This document shows positions 56,780 through 64,000 of a stretch of 64,000 nt of DNA, in pieces; the first letter of the stretch is position 1; every line of letters begins with the position of its first letter. The stretch covers positions 186,001 to 250,000 of the forward strand of contig JAEQBH010001372.1 in NCBI GenBank assembly GCA_016808115.1, in the 5' to 3' direction. This stretch comes from Tetrastigma voinierianum. Its lineage: Eukaryota > Streptophyta > Magnoliopsida > Vitales > Vitaceae. Under the pieces are notes generated by a model that saw nothing but the letters and a program-made list of their open reading frames with translations, did not search any database and had not been told where the DNA came from. The position numbers were made by a program, and so were the translations under genes.

Positions 56780-57760
56780 TTGGAGTCTTAGGTCCAAGTG
56801 ATGTCACCTTTGAACATTGCAAGGTTGTCACCACTCTTCAAATTGGAAAAATAATTGACAAAACCATTCAGCCCAAGGAAACAATACAAGATGTGCAAAA
56901 TGAACCAGTAGGGGATGATGAGGCGTTTGACAAGCCTCATGTTCCTGGGGCAGATGTTGTTGATGTTGAGCTAGAAAAAGACAAGGCCTCCCATGTCCCT
57001 CCTGCTCCATACCCTCATAGGTTGAGAGCCCCCAAGAAAGTGAACAATCACTCGGAAATCTATGAGTTGTTCAAACAGGTTAAGGTCAACATTCCTTTAT
57101 TAGATGCCATTAAGAAAATCCCATAATATGCCAAATTTTTGAAAGACTTGTGCATCAGAAAGAAAATTAGTGTCAACAAGGATGTATCTATGACTAATAC
57201 CCACTCGACCGTGAACACGGTCCCTAAAATACAAAGATTGACAGAAGCCCCACTATTTCCATAGTGGTGGGAATTAAATCGGGACATGCTCAGTGGACTG
57301 GAGCGAAAAGCTACACTTGTTGCCATACTTATATATCGAGCAGGTTAGAGAGCTGTAATCGACTAATATCACCTGTACCTAGCCTAATCGTAGTGTGAAA
57401 TTCCTGTGGGATAGTGAAGGATGTATTAGTGCAAGTAGACAAGTTCTACTTTCCTGTGGACTTTGCTTGTTCCTTTACACTATACCTGGTGGTGAATCAA
57501 GGGACTTTGGCCCATGATTCTCGGCTCATTGGCCTCTCGCCACCGCCAATGCCATCATACAATCAGAGAAGTGACTAATGACATTATATTTTGCAATAGC
57601 GACCGTTAATTTGAATATCTTCAATGTTATCATGAAATAGGATGATGAGGACTTCTATGAGGTAAATATGACTGAATCTGTTGTGTAGAACTATGTAGAT
57701 TATGTTTCATATGATGATCCTCTCAAGTCTTGGTCTAGTGCTTCCCAAGTCAGGTCGAGA
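56780..57760 (+). pseudogene. Athila protease region
   Basis: The frame 56893-57126 has PYPHRLRAPKKVNNHSEIYE, LFKQVKVNIPLLDAIKKIP and then a stop before YAKFLKDL: the Athila segment in front of the protease. Protease-fold pieces are VKDVLVQVDKFYFPVDF (57410-57462), a GLSPPPMPS relic of the RPFLATA loop (57535) and NLNIFNV (57612). The catalytic D-S/T-G is not recognisable. Confidence 0.8.
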
Positions 57761-58039
57761 GGTAACCACATCTGAATCGAGTTTCAAGCACTCATAATTG
57801 AACGCGAATAAGGTAATGAAGCAACAAGGGCACCCGTGATTTGAGAATTGCCACTAATTGAGGACGAGGTATTACCTCGCAAGAGAAACCACCTAAACTC
57901 GAAGAAACCCTTTAACATCGCATCTCAAATACGCATTCCCTAGTGGGTAGAAGAAACTTTCCCGCTGATTATTTTCCTCTTTGTGAGTCAAATCAAGAGA
58001 ATAAACTTCTTTGAAAATATTAAGAACCTACAAACCGCT

Positions 58040-58720
58040 AAGGATGGACAATTGCGTATATTAAGGAATCATCCCCTTGATTCAGCATAATACGGATTCA
58101 TTTGAAGAGGATGTCAAACCCTCTAGACAACCACAGCGACAACTGAACCCAGTCATGAAAGAAGTGGTCAAGAAAGAGGTTTTAAAACTACTGGATGTAG
58201 GTGTTATTTACTCCATTGCAGATAGCAAGTGGGTCAGTCCAACCCAAGTAGTTCCTAAGAAATCTAGGGTCACTGTGGTAGCAAATGAACACAATGAGCT
58301 AATTCCCACTCAAGTCACCACTGTGCCTGGTGGTGCATGACCATAGAACCTCACGCACTAGGAATGATCATTTCCTTTACCTTTGTGGATCAAATGGAGA
58401 GAGTTGGCAGGCGGGCATGAATTTTATTGTTTTACAGATGGGTACTCGGGATCTGATCAAATTAAGATAGCCTTAAGATCGAAAACCACGTTCACGCCCT
58501 TTGGCACATTTTCCTTTAGTAAATGCCCTTGAATTATGTAATGCACGGGAGCTTTCGGTAGTGCATGATGGGGATTACCAGTGATATGATAGAACACATT
58601 TTGGAGATTTTTTCATAGACTGATTTCTGTTTTTGGAGATTCTTATGAGGGATATGCGGAGGAATTTAAGGAGGTATTGGAAGGTGTCAGAAAAAAAGAG
58701 ATTAGTGCTTCATTAGGAGT
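58040..58720 (+). pseudogene. Athila reverse transcriptase
   Basis: The frame 58077-58340 reads KPSRQPQRQLNPVMKEVVKK, EVLKLLDVGVIYSIADSKWV and SPTQVVPKK, the Athila RT N-terminus. The rest is strongly worn: only scraps of the fingers and palm (TFTPFGTF-like, EFKEVLEG-like) are visible around 58490-58690, and no clear [YF]xDD box is left. Confidence 0.82.
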
Positions 58721-58839
58721 GTCACTTCATGGTGACCTGAGTTAATGTTAAGGACAGTCTGAGAAGAAGGAATAAGGTAGATAAAGAAAAAAGTTGAGTT
58801 GATCTCAAACTTACCACCACAAGTGTGTGAGGTCTCTGA

Positions 58840-59345
58840 TGCATTCTTGGGTCGTACGGGATTTTATAGGAGATTCGCCAAGAGATTTCGGTGCATGGCT
58901 GGAATCCTTTGTGCAATTTGCTTTTGCGAGGGCGTCTCATTGAGATGGTCACGAGGCTTGTGAGGGCTGATAAATTGAAGACTATGTTAGTGTCCTCTCC
59001 TATCATGCGATCTCTTAATTGGGAGCTCCCTTTTGAGATCATGTGTGACGCTAGTGATTATGCCATAGGAACTATATTGGGGCAAAGGAAAGATAAAAAA
59101 GCTTTTGTGATCTACGCATACCCGTGAGACTACAGATTCCTTTCGATCAATTACAAACTCTTAGGAAAAAGAGTTCTTGGATGTGGTCTTTGCCCTAGAA
59201 AAGTTCAAGTCATACATTATAGGGTCTCCTGTAACCATTTTCACGGATCATGCAGCGCTGAAGTACTTGTTCTCTAAGCAGGATACTAAGCCTCTTGACT
59301 GGAGTGGATCTACTCTTGTCGAGTGCTTGTCATTAGGATAAGAAG
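58840..59345 (+). pseudogene. Athila RNase H
   Basis: FYRRFAKRF (58862) and VSSPIMRSLNWELPFEIMCD, ASDYAIGTILGQRKDKKAF (58990-59112), then VFALEKFKSYIIGSP-like text and VTIFTDHAALKYLFSKQD (59232-59285). The CDASDYA and TDHAAL catalytic aspartates are present, but a frameshift after 59120 separates the halves. Confidence 0.88.
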
Positions 59346-59629
59346 GGAGTTGAGAATGCTGGTAGGCGACCACTGTCTCGGTTAGTTCCGTAAACTGACC
59401 TCGACAGCTACCCGTAGGCGACCTCACGATGAAAACTCTTTACTCTTGTCAGCTTGCCCGTAGTATGCGGGCACTTAGTAAACTATCACAGTAGCGGGAA
59501 CTGATTCAGCTTTGTGGACCTCTGTAAAGAAGTTTTGGTGGACATAAAAATACTACTTTGATGACCCATACTTGTTCATACCATCTGACCGATTAGTGAG
59601 AGGTGTATCGATGATGATCAGGTGGGGTA

Positions 59630-60475
59630 CTCACCTTGCCACTCTGAAAGCTTGTGGAGGGCATTTCTCATGAAAAAGCGATAGACGAAAATCTGCTGGC
59701 CCAGATTTTATTGGCCACTCAATTTTAAAAATTGCTCATTTTGCAAAACCTTTGTGCTCGGTGCAGTGATTAGGGAGTCCTGAGGCATGATCTTATCGAC
59801 TCTATTTTAATTGGTAAGATCTTTGATTCTTGGGGTTTAGACTTCATGGGACCTTTCCTCCACCTCGTAGCCAGGTACCTTTACATTTATTGGCGGTTGA
59901 TTATGTTTCTAAGTGGGTGGAGACCATTCCAGCGAACTAATGACCTGAGTTGTTTGAAATTTTGAAAGAACATATTTTCTCGCTTTGGAATGCCTAGTGC
60001 AATCATTAGTAATGGTGGGCTCTATTTTTATGTCGACCTTTGAAAATTTGACCAAAAAAATATGAGTCACCATGAGTTTCCACGACTTGCCACGGACCAA
60101 TGGAGTCGAGCCAAATTAGCCCGATAAGGAATTGAACACATTTTGGAAAAGCGGGTGCACCTCGGAGTGCAGGATTTGGTCGCCCCGACTAGCAGCGCTC
60201 TTTGGGCCTACCATACTGCTTTTAAGACTATTCTTGGTATGTCTCCCTATAGGTTAGTTTATAGCAAGGCATGTCATCTCCTAGTGGAAATGGAGCACAA
60301 AGCATATTGGGCCATTAAAATACTGGTACGGTTGGCTAAGGTAGGTAAGCGAGTAGCTGCGGATGAGCAGCTTGATGATTGGGGGCATGAATTGTATGAG
60401 GCTCGCAGATCTGAAGAGAGCTCACCTTTATTCCATGATAAGAACCTTGTAAGGAAGACCTTTGAACCTCTTTAG
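59630..60475 (+). pseudogene. Athila integrase
   Basis: FDSWGLDFMGPF (59822-59855, frame-shifted), LLAVDYVSKWVETIPAN (59890-59937, first Asp of the DDE core), IFSRFGMPSAIISNGG (59970-60018, second Asp changed to Asn) and, in the frame 60143-60475, SALWAYHTAFKTILGMSPYR and LVYSKACHLLVEMEHKAYWA, the highly characteristic Athila integrase end. A LxPLxxG chromodomain is not seen. Confidence 0.9.
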
Positions 60476-63400
60476 GTATTGTGAACTGACTCCTCGTTTA
60501 CACATCTTTCGAGGTAAACTACATTTCTAGGTGAATTTGGACCTTTCATCATCCAAGGTAGTTTACCCATATGGCGTTGTGGAGTTGAGAATCATTAAAT
60601 GGAAAATCTTTAAGTCGATAGCCCTTGCTTAAAACATTTCTCCAAAACTTTAACCGCCAGGAGAGTAGTGAGGAAGCTAGTAGAGCGCTCTACCGAGATC
60701 ATTCTTCTAATTATAAATCTATATTCTGCATATGATTTTTCACTTTTCACTTTTCATTTCTTTGTGCATTATTGTTAGTGTGTTTTTTTTAATAAGGAGA
60801 GTCTGACCATACGTACCCAGTATTTTGCCCTCTCTTATAGTCATTAGAGGTGTATCGTCGGTTCATTGAGGCATGCCTATTTCCATGGTGGGGGTGGGCG
60901 CCTACACTAGTTGGAGCCATTTAATTTTGCCTTTATTTGGTTTAATTCGGTGTTCTTAGGGGTTAAGTGCATACAAAATTTCAATTTCGATCTTTTGGGT
61001 ATGGTGTTACTTGACACATGATGTATGTCGTGTGACCTTATGTATGCACTCCATATAGTTCACTGCACATACATAATAACAGGCATGCACAAAACCATTT
61101 TTTTTTTTTTCATATTTGGGACCATATTGACCAAAAGTCTTTTCTATTCTCCAGAGTCAATCTTATTCATTATCACTCATTCATAAACTACCTGAGTCAT
61201 TGAATTCTTGCCCAAGCTCATTTTGCTTATTGTGTGATATGCATTGTTAACATTATACCGGCTTCGCACATCTTATTCTTTCGAGGAACATCCATGCGTA
61301 GTTGAAAAGATGATTTTAGGCCATATTTTCTTTGTTAACTTCTAAATCCTTGAGTAAACCCTTTGCCTCTTCTTGAGCCTTGAATTGCAATTCTTTTGAA
61401 CCCTAGGAATCTTGATCACGAGATGCGGATGACTCAAAATTAGCGTGAAGGTGCCAAGAGGTGTGATACAGTTCGGCAAACCTGAGTCAGTTTGGAGGTA
61501 TGAAACGAGTGAAAAGAAGTAGACATACAATGAAATCCAAAATGTGAAATTACAGAAATTTTGTAAAGTGATGCAGGTACCACACTTCTTGATGCGGTAC
61601 TGACCACGAAAAAAAAGGGCCAATACACTTTTGAGATGCCGTCTGCACTTATTAGTAATGAGTACGCCGTGCATGAATGGGCCATTTGAAGGGCTTTTCT
61701 CCCGAAATTTTGAACCACTCATATCTACACTTCGACTCCTATATAAAAACCACAGCACTTCTCCTCTCACCAAGGTTACCTAGATTCGAATTCACCTAAG
61801 TGTCTCCCATCTCTCTCAGCTTGGAAAAATAAGTTCTTACTTGCGAAGTAGAAATACTAGACGTAAGTGGTAAGTGCTCCTCATCTCCTGGAGAGAAATC
61901 CGAATGAATTTTCATTGTGTTAATATGGATTGTGTTGGGTGGCTTTGGTTGGTGGTTCTATGCTCTCGATTGATTAGGGCATCCGCTATGAACGGTATGG
62001 GGAGAAAGGTTATGATCGATCTGGAAAGGGTAAGTCCGATACTGTTGGAGATGGGTTGTTGGGAAACTTTTGTGTACGTATGGGCTATTCTTGCTATATT
62101 CGCTATTTTGGCCATATCATAAGCGAGATCGAAAAACTTCAGGAAAGGAAAGGCCACTAGCTCATACATGGACGGTAGTAAAAAATGAAAGATCTGATGC
62201 CCAGAGTTGTGAAGGAAAAGGAAGCGGAGAGGGTCCTCATGTGAAAGTGAGGAAAGAGAGTGAGGCGAATATGGAAGGAGGTGGGGCTATGTTCTTTGAG
62301 ATCATCGAGTCAGAAGTGAGAAAGTGGGTCCAGTCAATTGAAAGGTGGGGTTTCCACTGTGAGCGGGGAATGAGAATTGAAAATTTTCTATTCACTCACC
62401 CCTATTCGTGTCGTTATTCAGGATCAGAATCTGCAATTTTTCGTTGGGGAGGTAAAAGGCTATTTACCGACCATTGTCAAGGAATTCTACTCCAAATTGA
62501 GAGAGAATTAGAACGTAGACACCCTGTTGGAGACTACAATTTCAAGGAAGCAGTTAATGGTCAGCCTTGACTCGATCGCTAGATCGCTGAATTATGTTCA
62601 CCCCACCGCACATGACCAACCTTACCTACTCAGGGCTACTACAGAGCTTGATGCTAGTCTGTTTTCAAATACCATGTGCACCAACCTAGTACCCATGGGG
62701 GGCTTTGTGCGTAAGGAGTTCATCCCAAGGAAATTAAAGCCTAAGTATGCATTGATGAAAAGGTCATTCACAATATGATTGGGCCGAAGGGAAAGGAGAA
62801 GTTTCCAAGCAAGGAAGAAATCCAATTTCTGTATGAAGTGAAAATAATTGAAACTTATTGACTATGCTTTGGTATATGGTGTATTATGAGGGACTTTCCT
62901 AAGGTCCCATTGACTCAGGCACATCCCACTTCAGGCCCTTGTTACAAACTACAGAATTGGAAAGAATTTGCTGGGATAAGGGGTTTTAATTGAAAAAAGT
63001 TCTTCCTAGGCTGGGTCCAATCCTACAGGCAAGACGAAGCCAAAAGTCGGTACAGCCTGAAGGCTCGGTCGGCACATCCTCTAGGCTATTTCTAGGGGCT
63101 TCATCGTATTGAGCTCTTGGTCAGATGGAGTCGTCCTTAAAAGGATGGAGGCGTAGAATCAAAGGATGGATGATCATCTTGGAAGCGAGCTTGGCGGATC
63201 ATAGGCTTTCCAGGGCTTGAAGTCACATCCTATACAGCGAGCCGGTATAGATGATCCTCCTCCTAATTTGGAAGGGGGATTCAGACGAAATTTGGATGGT
63301 ATTAATAGATGAAGATGCATTCTCTCAATTTGAAGAGGAGGGAGGACGAAGAGTAGAGCGTAGCATTTTGGGTTAGAATAGGGTGGTGTTGGCAATTGGG

Positions 63401-63864
63401 TGAGACCTCGGCCATGTCTTACCAGCCAGCCCACATTTAGTTCATAAATCCTATTTGTGGCCATGGTCATTACAACTGAAAGACCTTTTGATTTTAGTTC
63501 ACGTAGGATGATCCTTTTGCTTCTATGCATGTTAGTTTGCTTGGTTATGGTAAAATGTTTGCAGTTATAATGAAGTTCATTTCAGTTTGGTGATTTCATT
63601 GCAGCCTTATTTCAGATCCATGGTCCTTTATATGAGAATCTTAGTTTTGTAACAATTTGTTATTTTGTCCATTACTTTGGGACTATGGTAGTCATTTAAG
63701 TTCAGGTGGTTGCATACTTTGTCAGGTTATAGCACTATGTTCATTTTTTCCCTTTTGGGAAACTTGCAATACTATGCTTGCACCTTCGCGCGTTTTATTT
63801 GAACCTCATAGTCGATGGCGTTGCCGAGTTCAAATCTTGAGGTAGCAAGATGTGGGTGAGAGTG
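60476..63864 (+). other. Athila post-pol region with env-position frame
   Basis: This region holds no pol domains. The best frames are 62070-62570 (charged; contains MEGGGAMFFEIIESEVRKWV, FLFTHPYSCRY and ILLQIERELERRHPVGDYNF) and 62527-62778 (TNLVPMGGFVRKEFIPRKLK). Athila elements carry an env-like ORF here. These frames could be its remains, but I see no clear signal peptide or membrane anchor. A GTGGGTGAGAG purine-rich stretch precedes the 3' LTR at 63865. Confidence 0.45.
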
Positions 63865-64000
63865 TGTTGGATACATAAAGTCACGACATTTATATCAGGT
63901 TTAAGCCCCCCCCACCACGACTCATGTTTTGCTCGTTTGTGTAGAATAGGTGCTGTGCGTTCTAGCTTTTATGCGTGTGCGGGTTTGAGTCCAGTGCACA
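63865..64000 (+). repeat. Athila 3' LTR, first 136 bp
   Basis: Begins TGTTGGATACATAAAGTCAC and matches 53695-53835 with several small indels; it continues past the window end. Confidence 0.88.

Larger units (their letters stand above)
53695..64000 (+). mobile_element. Athila-type Ty3/gypsy retrotransposon (3' LTR cut by window end)
   Basis: The 5' LTR (53695-55011) and the start of the 3' LTR (63865-64000) share TGTTGGATACATAAA, CGACATTTATATxxGG, TTTAAGCCCCCC and GTGTAGAATAGGTGCT. After the 5' LTR, TTTTTTGGGCGCCG... is a worn form of the TTTTTGGCGCCGTTGCCGGGGA-type Athila leader and primer site. Gag, protease, RT, RNase H and integrase follow in gypsy order with Athila-specific motifs, then 3.4 kb of post-pol DNA where Athila elements carry an env-like frame. 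Total visible length 10.3 kb, normal for Athila. Every frame is broken. Confidence 0.9.

Noticed and set aside
55287..60475. Endogenous pararetrovirus (caulimovirus) relic
   Set aside because: LTRs, a tRNA-type primer site and an integrase downstream of RNase H show an Athila retrotransposon; no movement or coat protein seen.

Overview
The window is nuclear DNA of a flowering plant, probably a eudicot; I cannot name the species from sequence alone. The evidence is spliced genes with GT-AG introns, long AT-rich introns, two degenerate plant genes (an EPSIN-like clathrin interactor and a carboxyvinyl-carboxyphosphonate phosphorylmutase-like enzyme, CPPM), and a dense nest of plant transposable elements (Ty1/copia, Tat-type and Athila-type Ty3/gypsy, Mutator-like, PIF/Harbinger-like, hAT-like MITEs). 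Every long reading frame I could identify carries stops, frameshifts or insertions. I found no gene I would call intact.

Layout. 1-990 (minus): decayed PIF/Harbinger ORF1-like gene. 1530-4932 (plus): C-terminal half of a degenerate EPSIN-like gene, without its ENTH domain. 4933-7200: AT-rich spacer. 7201-21466 (minus): a CPPM-like pseudogene in six recognisable exon pieces. It is cut by an LTR inside exon 1 (19573-21394), a miniature LTR element in an intron (15548-16198) and a 4.7 kb copia element in another intron (8390-13131). It also has a 1-nt deletion, a nonsense codon and a mutated splice acceptor.

21700-49585: a very large composite Mutator-like element (MULE). Its ends are related, inverted and rich in palindromic subterminal repeats. 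Its cargo is a MuDR-type transposase gene (38940-43990) and, 0.2 kb downstream in the same direction, a plant-mobile-domain (PMD/MAIN-like) gene (44224-48790). A 15 kb Tat-type gypsy element (23631-38616) sits in its 5' part. Two solo LTRs of one family, in opposite orientations (39302-41074 and 45293-47120), split the transposase and the PMD gene. The Tat element is itself split by two unrelated solo LTRs with perfect 5-bp target duplications (25829-27379 and 28270-31318), and carries the extra antisense gene known from Tat elements (34205-36182).

50535-53423 (plus): a second decayed gene of the kind carried by Tat elements, with no recognisable LTRs. 53695 to the window end: an Athila-type gypsy element with 5' LTR, degenerate primer site, gag, protease, RT, RNase H, integrase, a post-pol region and the first 136 bp of the 3' LTR.

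How it fits together: this is a gene-poor, repeat-nested locus. The order of insertion can be read from what interrupts what: CPPM gene, then MULE just upstream of its start codon, then Tat element in the MULE, then solo LTRs in the Tat element and MULE. Many nonsense codons look like C-to-T/G-to-A changes of Gln or Trp codons, as expected of long-methylated, silenced DNA. All family assignments are by eye from conserved motifs; no database search was possible.
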